From Ancylobacter sp. TS-1 (lineage in GTDB: Bacteria; Pseudomonadota; Alphaproteobacteria; Rhizobiales; Xanthobacteraceae), in assembly GCF_009223885.1 (NCBI RefSeq), contig NZ_CP045144.1:806001-870000 (forward strand): 64,000 nt of DNA, in the 5' to 3' direction. Positions within the stretch are counted from its first letter, which is position 1, and each line of letters starts with the position of its first letter. The notes beneath the pieces are model-generated. The model searched no databases and had not been told where the DNA came from. It saw nothing but the letters and a program-made list of their open reading frames with translations. Shown one piece after another: positions 51,654-60,428 of the stretch. Both the position numbers and the translations under genes were made by a program.

Positions 51654-52659
51654 TCTCCCGTCCTCCTTCCGCCTCAGCCGTCACGTCGATGGTCGACATC
51701 ACGGGCGAACCCTTTTCCCAGCTGGTGGAGATCCGTTCGCTGGGCCATGTGCCGTCGATGCCCTCGCCGAATCCTGTCGCTTCGACCATCGCGCCGGCGG
51801 AATAGGCAGGGTCGAACTCCACCACGAAGAAGCCGGCGCCGGTCTGCATGTTGAGGTCGCGCGCCTGCGCCGCCGCGGCGGCTTCCGCCTCAGCTTTCGT
51901 CGCGCGGGGATGGATCAGATTGTGCACCGGCCCGTCCTGTCCGGTGCTCTCGCTTGCAAGCTGGCGGCGTCCCGTCTGCGGGTCCTGGTAGGCCGCCGCC
52001 ACGGTGCCCTGACGCGGCCGGGGCTCGCCCTCAATGTTCCAGCCGCCGCTGCCGAAGCGCGAAACGCGGATGCGCGGCAACTCGTTGCCCCCGGCGTCGC
52101 GGCCGGAGCCCTTGCGGGTGATTGCAAGCCGCTCACCGCCGGGCTTCACCACGCCCCCATGCTCGGCCGCCAGCCGCGTCGCGAAGTCTATCGGGCTCGT
52201 CTCCCAGCGCAGGGCGTAGGGGATGCGGATCTGTGCCAGCGCCGGGTCGATGGCCAGCGTCAGGCCGGCCGACTTCGCGGTTTCGCCGAGGATATCGGCC
52301 AGCGTCATATCGTCGAAGTGCCGGGTGCCACCGGCCTTCACCGGCCCGGTAAAGGCCACGGCCCGCGCCGTCATCACCATGGCCTCGGCGCCGCCCGGCT
52401 GCCAGCCGAGCCCGTATTTCTCGACCTTGAAGGCTCCGAGCCGCTTCACGCCCGTCTCGCGATAGCCGGCACGGGCGTACAGAAGATCGCCCTCGCGTGG
52501 TAGCGGCAGCTGGCGGTGCTCATCATTGAGGAACACCTGAAGCTCGTCGTTCTCCCGGCCGACCTGGTCGGTGAAGCTGGCGCCAAGGAAATAGGGCGCC
52601 CTGGTCGCCATCAGATCCTCGTCACCCTTGTAGAGCTGAAAGACAGGCGTCTTGAACAT
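51646..52659 (-). CDS. Phage late control D (tail hub, gpD-like) protein
   Basis: The 337-residue protein matches phage late control gene D: GRENDELQVFLNDEHRQLPL near the N-terminus, DILGETAKSAGL in the middle and ARDLNMQTGAGFFVVEF near the end. gpD is the baseplate hub similar to T4 gp27. The start at 52659 overlaps the X stop (TGATG). Confidence 0.9.
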   Translation of the reverse strand: MFKTPVFQLYKGDEDLMATRAPYFLGASFTDQVGRENDELQVFLNDEHRQLPLPREGDLLYARAGYRETGVKRLGAFKVEKYGLGWQPGGAEAMVMTARAVAFTGPVKAGGTRHFDDMTLADILGETAKSAGLTLAIDPALAQIRIPYALRWETSPIDFATRLAAEHGGVVKPGGERLAITRKGSGRDAGGNELPRIRVSRFGSGGWNIEGEPRPRQGTVAAAYQDPQTGRRQLASESTGQDGPVHNLIHPRATKAEAEAAAAAQARDLNMQTGAGFFVVEFDPAYSAGAMVEATGFGEGIDGTWPSERISTSWEKGSPVMSTIDVTAEAEGGRENE

Positions 52660-52889
52660 CAGCTGCCCCAGATACGCGGCACGTCGGCGGCGCGCGTGCG
52701 GGTGTCGCGGGGCGGCAGCTTGATCGTGGTGCCGACAGGGAACAGCGGCCCGAGGTGCGCGAGGCCGGGATTGAGATCGAGGATGGCCTCGACGGTGCCG
52801 CCCTTCTCGCTGCCGAGCTCGGCACGCGCGATGCGGTCCAGCCGTTCGCCGTCGCGCGTGGTGCGATAGATGCGGTCCACCGTCGTCAT
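52659..52889 (-). CDS. Phage tail protein X (LysM-like)
   Basis: The 76-residue protein has DGERLDRIARAELG and VEAILDLNPGLAHLGPLFP, then VGTTIKLPP, a LysM-like fold typical of P2 gpX. It is thought to bridge hub and tube or peptidoglycan. It overlaps U (ATGA) and D. Confidence 0.92.
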   Translation of the reverse strand: MTTVDRIYRTTRDGERLDRIARAELGSEKGGTVEAILDLNPGLAHLGPLFPVGTTIKLPPRDTRTRAADVPRIWGS

Positions 52890-53257
52890 ACCGAGCGCAG
52901 CTCCACCTCGAAGCCCAGCTTTTTGCCGCCATACTCCGTCAGGTCCGACACCCGCTCGACGACGAAGGTACCCAGCACAGAGCCGATGAAACCAGCACCC
53001 ATCTGGATCACCGGCAATGCGAGGCCGCCATTCTGGCTGGCGCGAATCGCCTGATAGTCCGACAGCCCGCCGATGGCGTCGGGAAAGAGGATGCCGGCGA
53101 TCACGAAGGTGTCCCGGCGCATGCCGTGCCATTGCGCTCCATCCTGCGCACCCCAGCGCGGGAATTCGGCGAGCACCGCCTCGGTGGTGAACTCCATGGT
53201 CTTTCCGTTGAGCCCGACCGGCTGGAACACGTGCGACCCGATGCACATCAGCGCCAT
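52886..53257 (-). CDS. Phage tail terminator-like protein U
   Basis: The 123-residue protein has FPRWGAQDGAQWHGMRRDTF and GLSDYQAIRASQNGGLALPV, matching the P2 gpU family. It lies between tape measure and X as in P2. Confidence 0.9.
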   Translation of the reverse strand: MALMCIGSHVFQPVGLNGKTMEFTTEAVLAEFPRWGAQDGAQWHGMRRDTFVIAGILFPDAIGGLSDYQAIRASQNGGLALPVIQMGAGFIGSVLGTFVVERVSDLTEYGGKKLGFEVELRSV

Positions 53258-53260
53258 GGC

Positions 53261-55339
53261 CTACCCCACCCGATCGGTGAGCGCGCCGGCACCGGAGCCC
53301 AGCCGCGCGAGGCGCCGGTCGATGGCCCGCGCGGTGCGCTGGGGATTGTCGCCGTAGATGTTGAACGTGTTCGCCTGGGCGAAGCTGCGGTCGCCTCCAA
53401 TAGCGCCGGTGCGCTGGGGCTTTTTCGGCGGCAGCGGCACGGGCGAGCCATCCTTGAGGGTGGCGCCGCCGGCGGGGGCAAACTGTGGCGAGATGGTCGG
53501 CGTGGCGGTGAAGTTGAACAGGGCGCGGATGCGCTCCGAGATCGCGCGCGCCTCCTCAACCGCCTGCTCGCCTTCGGCGCCGATAGCTTTCGCAACGGCC
53601 TCCATCGACTGCGAGGCCGCCTCGGCCGCGCCCGGCACCTTTAGCGCGGCCTCGATCTCGCTGCGGATCTGGTTGAGCTGGGCGCGAAGGTTGAGCACGC
53701 GCTGCTGGGCACCGATGTCGCCCTTGCCCGCCGCGGCCTCATCCGCTGCAAGTTCACGTTCCAGCGCCAGCTGGCGCTGCACCGCCCCGAGGATCGGATG
53801 ATCCTTCTGGCCGGCGGGAGAGCCCCCCAGATTCGAGACGATTTCCGCGACTTTCTTTGCCCCGGCGCTGGCCGCGTCGATCGCCCCCTGCACCGCCGAG
53901 ATCGCCTTCGCGGCGATTTCGCCGATGTCCGCCGACCGTTCGAAAGCTCCATTGATCTTCTCCAGCAACCAGGACGCCGCGTCGGCCGCTACTCTGATCG
54001 CTGGCGTCAGCCATTTGCCGATATTGACGCCCAACGCAGCGAACTGGTTGCCGACCTTGGTGAGCTTGGACGAGGTGAGCTCGTCGAAGATGGAGAATGC
54101 CCGGTCCACCGACCCCTTGCTGCGCGAGGGATCATTGATCATGTCGAGCGCCTGAATGATCAGATCGAGCGACTGCGCCATGCGGGCGGCATCGTCCGCA
54201 TATTCCAGACCCATCATGTCGGTGAGAACCGCCATCTGCTTCTCGGGCGCCAGCTTCTTGATGCGCCGGAACACCTCCACGATGGCCTCGGCCGGCCCCT
54301 CGGCGATCATCCGCGACAGCTGCTTGCTGGAGAGGCCGAGGGCCTTCAGCCCACCCTGAAACGCCTTGCTCTGCTTGCTGGCGGTGCCAAGCTTCGTCAT
54401 CAACGCGTTGAAGCCCGTCGAAGCCACCTCGGACGAGACACCCAGCGAAAGGATGGCGGACCCGAAGGCCGCCGTCTGTGCTTCCGACAGGCCGAAAATG
54501 CGCGCCTGCCCGCCCACCCGGCCGAGGAACTCCATGATGTCCGCTTCCTTCGCGGCCATGTTGTCACCGAGATAGTTCACGGCGTCGGCCAGTGCCTCGA
54601 TGCGCTCCTGGCTCAACTGGAACACGTTGCCCAGCTTGGCCAGACGGTCGCCGCTTTCCTCGGCCGAAAGACCGAACGCCACAGCGGCCTTCGCCGCGTG
54701 GGTGCCGAACCGGGCGAGATCCTGAATGGGCCGGCCGGCGAACCCCGCCTGGGCGACCAGCTTGGCGATCTCCTCCTTGGCGAGCGGCGTCTCGCGGCTG
54801 ATACGCAGGATGGTCTGTTCCAGTCCGGCGAATTCGGTGTCCGACAGATCGACCGCCTTGCGAACCTCGGCCATCGCGTCCTCGAAGGACATGGCGGATT
54901 TGATCGCGCCGCCCAGCGCCGCAGCTACACCGGCAACTCCGAGCGCTGCGGCGCCGCCGGCCGCGCCCAGCCCGCGCCCCGCCAGACCGTAGAGAAGCGG
55001 CGAGGCTCCCGATGCCGCAGCGGCTTCCTCGGCGCCGGCCATGGCCCCGGCCCGCACGCCGCCTCCGCTGACACCGCCGAGGCCGGTGCCGCCGGCAAAG
55101 CGCCCGCGCGTGTCTCGAAGGCGCCGGGCGCTCTGGTCCAACTTGCGCATGGCGGCATCGGCCTTGTTGGCCTCGCCGGCGACGCGGTTGAGATCGCCCG
55201 CCAGCCGCTGGCCACCTCGGGCGCCATTGAGCCGGCGCACGGCCTGATCGACGTCACGCAGATCCTTCTCGACCTTGTTGGCCGGGCCGGTCAGCTGATT
55301 GATGAGGCGCAGGCGCAGCGCAACGTCGAGCGTGCTCAT
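53261..55339 (-). CDS. Phage tail tape measure protein (gpT-like, TP901 family)
   Basis: The 692-residue protein has an N-terminal coiled-coil region, a central TP901 core (about 150-400, with SMSFEDAMAEVRKAVDLSD and MGLEYADDAARMAQSLD) and a helical C-terminus. A Gly/Ala-rich hydrophobic segment at about 115-150 may insert into the membrane during DNA ejection. Its length sets tail length. Start overlaps the E' stop (TGATG). Confidence 0.93.
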   Translation of the reverse strand: MSTLDVALRLRLINQLTGPANKVEKDLRDVDQAVRRLNGARGGQRLAGDLNRVAGEANKADAAMRKLDQSARRLRDTRGRFAGGTGLGGVSGGGVRAGAMAGAEEAAAASGASPLLYGLAGRGLGAAGGAAALGVAGVAAALGGAIKSAMSFEDAMAEVRKAVDLSDTEFAGLEQTILRISRETPLAKEEIAKLVAQAGFAGRPIQDLARFGTHAAKAAVAFGLSAEESGDRLAKLGNVFQLSQERIEALADAVNYLGDNMAAKEADIMEFLGRVGGQARIFGLSEAQTAAFGSAILSLGVSSEVASTGFNALMTKLGTASKQSKAFQGGLKALGLSSKQLSRMIAEGPAEAIVEVFRRIKKLAPEKQMAVLTDMMGLEYADDAARMAQSLDLIIQALDMINDPSRSKGSVDRAFSIFDELTSSKLTKVGNQFAALGVNIGKWLTPAIRVAADAASWLLEKINGAFERSADIGEIAAKAISAVQGAIDAASAGAKKVAEIVSNLGGSPAGQKDHPILGAVQRQLALERELAADEAAAGKGDIGAQQRVLNLRAQLNQIRSEIEAALKVPGAAEAASQSMEAVAKAIGAEGEQAVEEARAISERIRALFNFTATPTISPQFAPAGGATLKDGSPVPLPPKKPQRTGAIGGDRSFAQANTFNIYGDNPQRTARAIDRRLARLGSGAGALTDRVG

Positions 55340-55976
55340 GCATCATCTCCCGCCGCGCGCGCCGCCAGCAGGCGCAGGGGCGCCCACCGCTCGCGGTCGA
55401 TGTCTCTGGCCTCGTGAAACCACAGCAGGACCTCGTCCCAATACATCGCCATGACCGCGGGTAGCGGCGTGCTGAAGGTGGCGCTGACGCGGCCGGCGAC
55501 AGCCCGCCAGTCGGCCGGGCTCACGCGAACCCGAACGCCGTCCGCAGCAGTTGGGGCAAAAAATCCGAGCAGACCTCCGTCACCTCCAGACCATCTTCGG
55601 CATCGAGGCCGCGCAGTACTTGAGGCGGTAGACCGGTCATAAGCGCGTATGCCGAGTAAAGGTCGACGCTCTGCTCGCCGACACCGATGACTTGCCGGAC
55701 CTGCTCCGTCGTGAGGCGGCGAATCCTCACCTCGCTGTGCGTGATGCCATCCAGCACGAAGGGCCACCGCAACGTCACCGTGTGTTCCCGGCCGGCGACG
55801 AAATCCAGCACCGCAACAGCCGGCCCCGCCACCTTGGGCCGGGCCGGTGCCTCTGCCGCCTCCTCCATCGGCGCGCCCGCACGCGCCGGATCGTTCGGCG
55901 AGCCCGGCGGTGGCTTGACGGGGGTGATCTGCGGCGTGCTGTCGATCGGCGGATAGGTGAGCTCTACGGCATCCAT
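55336..55976 (-). CDS. Tail assembly chaperone gpE+E', -1 frameshift product
   Basis: Ribosomes that slip back one base on TTTTTTG at 55557-55563 continue from gene E into the E' frame (to 55336), giving about 213 residues instead of 151. The E' part reads FAPTAADGVRVRVSPADW, then MAMYWDEVLLWFHEA and a charged C-terminus. This matches the P2 E/E+E' pair that chaperones the tape measure before tail assembly, in the same gene position. Confidence 0.85.
55521..55976 (-). CDS. Phage tail assembly chaperone gpE-like protein
   Basis: The 151-residue protein has a Pro-rich N-terminal extension (about 1-60) and then the conserved part HTVTLRWPFVLDGITHSEVR, EQVRQVIGVGEQSVDLYSAY and GLPPQVLRGLDAEDG. 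It resembles phage tail assembly chaperones of the E family but is longer than P2 gpE because of the N-terminal extension. Start at 55976 has ACGAGG upstream. It contains the slippery site at codons 138-140. Confidence 0.85.
   Translation of the reverse strand: MDAVELTYPPIDSTPQITPVKPPPGSPNDPARAGAPMEEAAEAPARPKVAGPAVAVLDFVAGREHTVTLRWPFVLDGITHSEVRIRRLTTEQVRQVIGVGEQSVDLYSAYALMTGLPPQVLRGLDAEDGLEVTEVCSDFLPQLLRTAFGFA
55557..55563 (-). promoter_or_regulatory. Programmed -1 frameshift site TTTTTTG
   Basis: The heptamer T TTT TTG sits with the zero frame in the X XXY YYZ register (GAT TTT TTG of gene E). It is identical to the T6G site of phage P2. GC-rich sequence follows that could fold as a stimulator. 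Confidence 0.85.
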
Positions 55977-56028
55977 CGTGCGACCTCGTTGGAAGCTGGC
56001 GGGGGAATTGAAGGTGTGTTGAAGGGGG

Positions 56029-56556
56029 TTACGCGCTCGCCGAAATCCGCAGGATGCGGTTGTCCTCGTCGCTGCCGGCGGCGACGCCGTAGCCGCGCCA
56101 CGTGTTCGTCTTGAAGGTGAAGCGGGCGACGATGCCGTAGCCCTCGATCACGTCCTCGTAGTCGAGGATCGAGCTGATCTGATAGCCGTAGCCCTTCACG
56201 CCGCGCCCGGCCATCTGCTCGGGCGTGGTCTCCGAGAGAACGCCGCGCATGGTGATGATGCGCTCGCGCTTGGTGCCCTCGTCCTCGTCCTGGAGCAGCT
56301 CGTAGACCGTGAAGAGACGGCGCTGCGAGAGGTGCATGCCGAAGGAGCCCAGCACCTCGGGCTCGGCGTTGATGGTGTTGAAGGCGAACGTCAGCGGCTC
56401 GATGGCCCCGATGGGGATCTCGACATCCATGATGCCGCCGCCGGGGGAGTGGGTCTCCTTCTTCACCCGCGGCGTCGGCAACTGGTAATCCTTCAGCCCC
56501 ATCCACTGGTTGGAGCCTTCGACATAGAGATTGCCGGCCTTGCGGACGAACTTCAT
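56029..56556 (-). CDS. Phage major tail tube protein (gpFII-like)
   Basis: The 175-residue protein has FVRKAGNLYVEGSNQWMGLK at the start and IEPLTFAFNTINAEPEVLGS and RGVLSETTPEQMAGRGVKGY further on, matching P2 FII. It forms the rigid inner tube. AAGGAGG lies just upstream of the start. Follows the sheath gene by 11 bases. Confidence 0.93.
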   Translation of the reverse strand: MKFVRKAGNLYVEGSNQWMGLKDYQLPTPRVKKETHSPGGGIMDVEIPIGAIEPLTFAFNTINAEPEVLGSFGMHLSQRRLFTVYELLQDEDEGTKRERIITMRGVLSETTPEQMAGRGVKGYGYQISSILDYEDVIEGYGIVARFTFKTNTWRGYGVAAGSDEDNRILRISASA

Positions 56557-56567
56557 GGGAGCCTCCT

Positions 56568-58037
56568 TCAGGCGGCGAGGGTCAGGGCGTCATAGCCACG
56601 CAGCGCCCGCTGGATGTCGGCCGCGAGGACGTCGAAGGCCGGCGCGTAGGGCCGCATGCCGAACTGCATGTCGCTGATGATCGGCGTGTTCTCGTGCGGC
56701 AGCTCGATGCGCAGGATGCCCTGACGCATGTTGGCGTTGGGGTTGAGCCCGCGGTCGAAATAGCGCGTGTAGCCGAGCACCACGCCGAGCGAGACGAGCT
56801 CGTCGAGATACTGCTCGACCGTTTTCACGACCATGAGCGCGTTGTGCGCGGTGAACAGTTCGCCGCGCCACTTGCGCAGGGCGCCCGGCAGCGAGGCGCG
56901 GATGGCGTTCTCGGTGCGGACCTTGTTGATGAAGCGCCAGTTGGTGTCGTTCGAGAGGGTCTCGGAGCCGAACAGCTCCTTGCCCTCGATGAAGGTATTC
57001 ACCCCGCAGGTGGAGACGAGGAAATTGGCCTCGTGGTCGACCTCGCCGTCGTAATAGGAGATCGGCCGCGCCGTGCCGACGATGCCGCTCGACGTCTGGT
57101 TTTCCGGGCTCCAGTAGGGCCCGCCACGCTCGCGGTCGCGCTTGGCGAACAGCGCCGCCACCGTCGCCGAGGCAGGCCGGGTCAGGATGGTGTCGTCCGA
57201 GCCGTCCAGGACGGCGAAGCGCCGCACCGCCGGGTCGATGGCGTAGAGGTAGCGCCCGTCGTCGCGACGCAGCTTCTCGGCCCAGGCGGCGGTCTCGGTG
57301 CGGGTGAGATTCGGCCCGTCCGGGATGCCGATAGCGAGCAGGCGCTTGCACACGGCCGACATGGTGAGCGCGGCCGGGTTGGCGACGGCGCCCGTCGCCA
57401 CGGTGCAGGTGGCGCCCTCGCCATCGCCGGTGATGACGCAGGTGACGCCGGCGACGATACCGATGCCGGCATTGGTGATCTGGATGCCGGTGACCTTGCC
57501 GCCGACGATGACGCAGGTGCCGGTCGGCACCACGAGCGCGCCGGCCGAGGCAAAGGTGGCGGTGGCCTGACTGTAGCCCGCCCCCTGCGCCGTCATGGTG
57601 ACATCGGTCGCTCCGATGAAGATGTCGTTGGTTTTCCCCGGCGAGATAACGATGCCCGGCCGAACACCGGTCTGCGCGCGGGCGTCGAGCAGGCCCCACA
57701 ACCCGGTGCGGTCGGAGGGGTCGCCGATAATGGCGCCGATCTGCTCGTTGCGGGTCGACTTCTTCTCGACGCGGCGCACGAGGATCGAGGCAGCGATACC
57801 TTCGGAAAGCAGATCGTCGATCGTCTCTCCGATCTCGCCGGCGTCGCCGAGCTGGGCGATCTTGTCGGCCTCGTCACCATAAAGGTGCACGTTCGTTTCG
57901 AGGGGAAAAATGTCGGGGTTCGCCTCGTGCGCCTCGGCGACGATCGTGATGGTGGAAAAGTCCGGAGTTAGAACGGTGCGCGCGTCCTCGCCCGCGTCGA
58001 GAAAGCGAACGCCGTGGTTCTTCGTGAGGGCTGCCAT
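56568..58037 (-). CDS. Phage contractile tail sheath protein (gpFI-like) with inserted beta domain
   Basis: The 489-residue protein has the sheath pattern: ETNVHLYGDEADKIAQLG (about 47-64), GIVISPGKTN, then RLLAIGIPDGPNLTRTETAA and NTFIEGKELFGSETLSNDTNW and a C-terminal LGVVLGYTRYFDRGLN. Residues about 137-223 (GAGYSQATATFASAG, GKVTGIQITNAGIGI) are an extra Gly/Thr-rich beta module absent from P2 FI. It is likely displayed on the outside of the tail. The sheath contracts to drive the tube through the cell envelope. Confidence 0.92.
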   Translation of the reverse strand: MAALTKNHGVRFLDAGEDARTVLTPDFSTITIVAEAHEANPDIFPLETNVHLYGDEADKIAQLGDAGEIGETIDDLLSEGIAASILVRRVEKKSTRNEQIGAIIGDPSDRTGLWGLLDARAQTGVRPGIVISPGKTNDIFIGATDVTMTAQGAGYSQATATFASAGALVVPTGTCVIVGGKVTGIQITNAGIGIVAGVTCVITGDGEGATCTVATGAVANPAALTMSAVCKRLLAIGIPDGPNLTRTETAAWAEKLRRDDGRYLYAIDPAVRRFAVLDGSDDTILTRPASATVAALFAKRDRERGGPYWSPENQTSSGIVGTARPISYYDGEVDHEANFLVSTCGVNTFIEGKELFGSETLSNDTNWRFINKVRTENAIRASLPGALRKWRGELFTAHNALMVVKTVEQYLDELVSLGVVLGYTRYFDRGLNPNANMRQGILRIELPHENTPIISDMQFGMRPYAPAFDVLAADIQRALRGYDALTLAA

Positions 58038-58132
58038 GCCAGTTTCGCCTTGACGGTGAGAGGAGCACCGTCGAGCCTAGGCAGCGAGCCGCGACGCAAA
58101 GGGGTGACAGCTGTCACCCTTGCCGGAACGCC

Positions 58133-58456
58133 CTACAGCCACCCGTGCAGCGGTCGCGCCGGCTCCGGCATCACCTCGGTGGCGGACAGGTCCGGCGCGT
58201 CGGGGCCGATCCAGCGCAGGTCCGCGCGCCAGCCCGGCAGGGCCTCGCCGCCGCTGATCGCCTCGCCGTTCTCCGGGTCAGTCACGAGGGGCTCGTAGAG
58301 CGTCCCGAGCCACGCCACCGCCCACTGCGGCGACTGGCTTTCGATGATGGCGCCGGGCGCGGCATCCTCGGGCACGGTGATGCCGGCTGCTGCCAGAGCC
58401 GCCCGCATGGTCGTTTCGTCGGTGGCGCGCAGCTTGTAATCGCGGATGTCCAACAT
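58133..58456 (-). CDS. Phage protein of unknown function (small tail accessory)
   Basis: The 107-residue product starts at 58456, sharing TGATG with the upstream gene. It has VMLDIRDYKLRATDETTMRA and an acidic, Trp-containing second half (GWRADLRWIGPDAPDLSA). No family is recognised. It sits between the appendage genes and the sheath, where host-range or chaperone accessories are common. Confidence 0.6.
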   Translation of the reverse strand: MLDIRDYKLRATDETTMRAALAAAGITVPEDAAPGAIIESQSPQWAVAWLGTLYEPLVTDPENGEAISGGEALPGWRADLRWIGPDAPDLSATEVMPEPARPLHGWL

Positions 58457-59754
58457 CACACGCCTCCGATCTGCGAGAGAGCCGCCAGTCGGTCCCACGG
58501 CGGCGCCGCGAGGTAGCCGAAACGCGCGAGGTGGCAGAAAGAGCCAACGCCTAGGTTGCCGGCGTCTCTACCGAGGCCGAGCCGCTGCACCGTCGGCACG
58601 ACGCCAGACGTGTCGGTCGCCCCGACCTTGGCGCCGTTCAGCCAAAACTCGAAACGGTCAGTCTGCCACGCCGCGACCATGCGGAACCGGGTTCCGGGGG
58701 CGATGGCGCCGGCTGCGGAGTAAATGCCCGCCTGCGTGACACCTCCCATCGCCACGATCAGATACGCCACGTTTCCAGCGATAATCCCCATTGATATACC
58801 GTCGAGCCCTCCCGACGCGGTGTTGTCGAGACGGCATAGGAGATGGTTCTGATCGGAGACGAGGTCTCCCTCCCAGATCATGGCGCCTTGACCCTGGACG
58901 TAACCCGGAAAGGGCTCCGTGGCGCCAATCGAACGGTCCAGATCGGAGCCACGCGTGAGGGAGGTGCCGCCAGTTGGGATATAGGAAGAGACGAAGGCGC
59001 CGGCCTCGAACTGAAGACCCGTCACCCGGATGCGCCTCTGCTGGTTGGTCTGGTACTGGTAGGCGCCAAAATAAGTGTTGTCCCCGGCGGTGTCGCTGGA
59101 GCCCGAGACACGCCATGTGCGGGCGCCATATCGCTCCACCCGGTACGTCGTGGGGTCAAGGATTACCCCGCGCAGCATGAGCGTGCATGTGTTGGCCGCT
59201 CCGGTGGCGCCGGAGCTACCAAAGACCGGCGGCGCCCCATCCTCAGTCTCGATGAAGGCGCTTATCGTGCACATTCCTGACGTGCCGGCGATTACTCTGC
59301 GGATGAAGGCGTGGCTCACGGAGTTGTTGAGCGCAAGGCCCGTGCGTCCGCCCTCCATGTCAGACACAGGCGTGACATTCGCCACGGCGGACAAACCAGA
59401 GGTGCCACCAGAGAACTCAGAGTCCGGCCAATAGTTCGTCCTCGGCATCTCCAGCGAGAGCCCCAGCGGCGAGCCGCCATAGGCGAAATCCAGAGCCTCC
59501 GCGTTTATCGCGACGCTCTCCAGCAGCCCCGTGGGGCCAAGTCGCGTCTTCGTCGTCGAGCGCGTGAAGGTCCGGCCGGATGCCACGTTGAACGCCGCGA
59601 GGTCCGGCTGAACGGAGCCGCCGGCGTAGAAACGGCCGTCGATGTGGTCGCGCCACATCGCGGCGGGCGCTCCGGCTCCATCGCGGGGGAGCCATGCAAG
59701 CGGCCGGCGCCGACGCTGCAAAAGATCGACGCCGACGCCCAGCGGGCCACCCAT
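58456..59754 (-). CDS. Phage tail appendage protein, LamG/concanavalin-like
   Basis: The 432-residue protein has a DGRFYAGGSVQPDLAAFNV start and SLEMPRTNYWPDSEFSGGTS. A C-terminal jelly-roll (about 280-430) has IWEGDLVSDQNHLL and FRMVAAWQTDRFEFWLNG, typical of LamG-like sugar- or surface-binding folds in phage fibres. A GTG at 59763 or the ATG at 59754 could start it; the second shares TGATG with the upstream gene, as elsewhere in this module. Confidence 0.65.
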   Translation of the reverse strand: MGGPLGVGVDLLQRRRRPLAWLPRDGAGAPAAMWRDHIDGRFYAGGSVQPDLAAFNVASGRTFTRSTTKTRLGPTGLLESVAINAEALDFAYGGSPLGLSLEMPRTNYWPDSEFSGGTSGLSAVANVTPVSDMEGGRTGLALNNSVSHAFIRRVIAGTSGMCTISAFIETEDGAPPVFGSSGATGAANTCTLMLRGVILDPTTYRVERYGARTWRVSGSSDTAGDNTYFGAYQYQTNQQRRIRVTGLQFEAGAFVSSYIPTGGTSLTRGSDLDRSIGATEPFPGYVQGQGAMIWEGDLVSDQNHLLCRLDNTASGGLDGISMGIIAGNVAYLIVAMGGVTQAGIYSAAGAIAPGTRFRMVAAWQTDRFEFWLNGAKVGATDTSGVVPTVQRLGLGRDAGNLGVGSFCHLARFGYLAAPPWDRLAALSQIGGV

Positions 59755-60005
59755 CACCGCCACCCGACGATGGTGCCGACCACGGCGGTCAGCTTGACCG
59801 GCGAGAAGGGCAGCAGGGTTCCCGCCGCCAGCGGATAGGTGATGGAGACGCCCGTTTCGTCCTCGATCGTCACCGAGCCATCCGTGATGGCGTAGAGCAC
59901 GCTCGGCCGCTCCGCCGCGGGGATCTCGGCTGGCGAGGCCGTCATCACCTTATGCCGCACGCCGGGGTCGCTCGGCCTGCGCGAATAGCCGCGATATTCC
60001 ACCAT
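59754..60005 (-). CDS. Small phage tail-region protein
   Basis: The 83-residue protein begins MVEYRGYSRRPSDPGVRHKV and ends in a beta-rich half (VLYAITDGSVTIEDETGVSI). AGGAGG lies upstream. No family is recognised. It may be a fibre-linked beta protein. Confidence 0.6.
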   Translation of the reverse strand: MVEYRGYSRRPSDPGVRHKVMTASPAEIPAAERPSVLYAITDGSVTIEDETGVSITYPLAAGTLLPFSPVKLTAVVGTIVGWR

Positions 60006-60016
60006 GCTCGATCCTC

Positions 60017-60424
60017 CTAGAGCCGCGTCGCGGCGGCGAGAAACAGGCTGTCAACATCCTCGGCCGACAGCTCCAGTTCGTCGGCGAGCGCGTTGAGGTA
60101 GGGGTTGGCGCGCTCAAAACTGAGCGCGTTGCGCCACCAGATCCGCAGCACCTCATAGGTGTGCGCCTCGACGGCCGCCTCGACGGCCGGCAACAGTCCG
60201 GCCTCGTGGAGCGCGACAAGCGCCTGTGCCCGCGTGACCGACGCCGGTACGCCGGGCACGGGCGGCACATAGGCCCACGAGTCGCCCTGCCATTCGTGGT
60301 GCTCGCTGGGGCGCAGGGGCACCAGAAGTGTGCCCGGCGGGTGCAGCGCTAGCGCCGCCTCGCTGGTGGCGGCGATGGCCTGAATATAGAGACCGTCCGG
60401 CCGCAGAATGCCAATCTCGATCAT
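60017..60424 (-). CDS. Tail fibre assembly-like protein
   Basis: The 135-residue protein has an N-terminal small domain (MIEIGILRPDGLYIQAIAAT), then VTRAQALVALHEAGLLPAVE and LADELELSAEDVDSLFLAAA. This helical C-terminal unit is widespread in phage proteins encoded next to tail fibres. Starts 5 bases after the fibre gene stop. Confidence 0.65.
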   Translation of the reverse strand: MIEIGILRPDGLYIQAIAATSEAALALHPPGTLLVPLRPSEHHEWQGDSWAYVPPVPGVPASVTRAQALVALHEAGLLPAVEAAVEAHTYEVLRIWWRNALSFERANPYLNALADELELSAEDVDSLFLAAATRL

Positions 60425-60428
60425 GATG

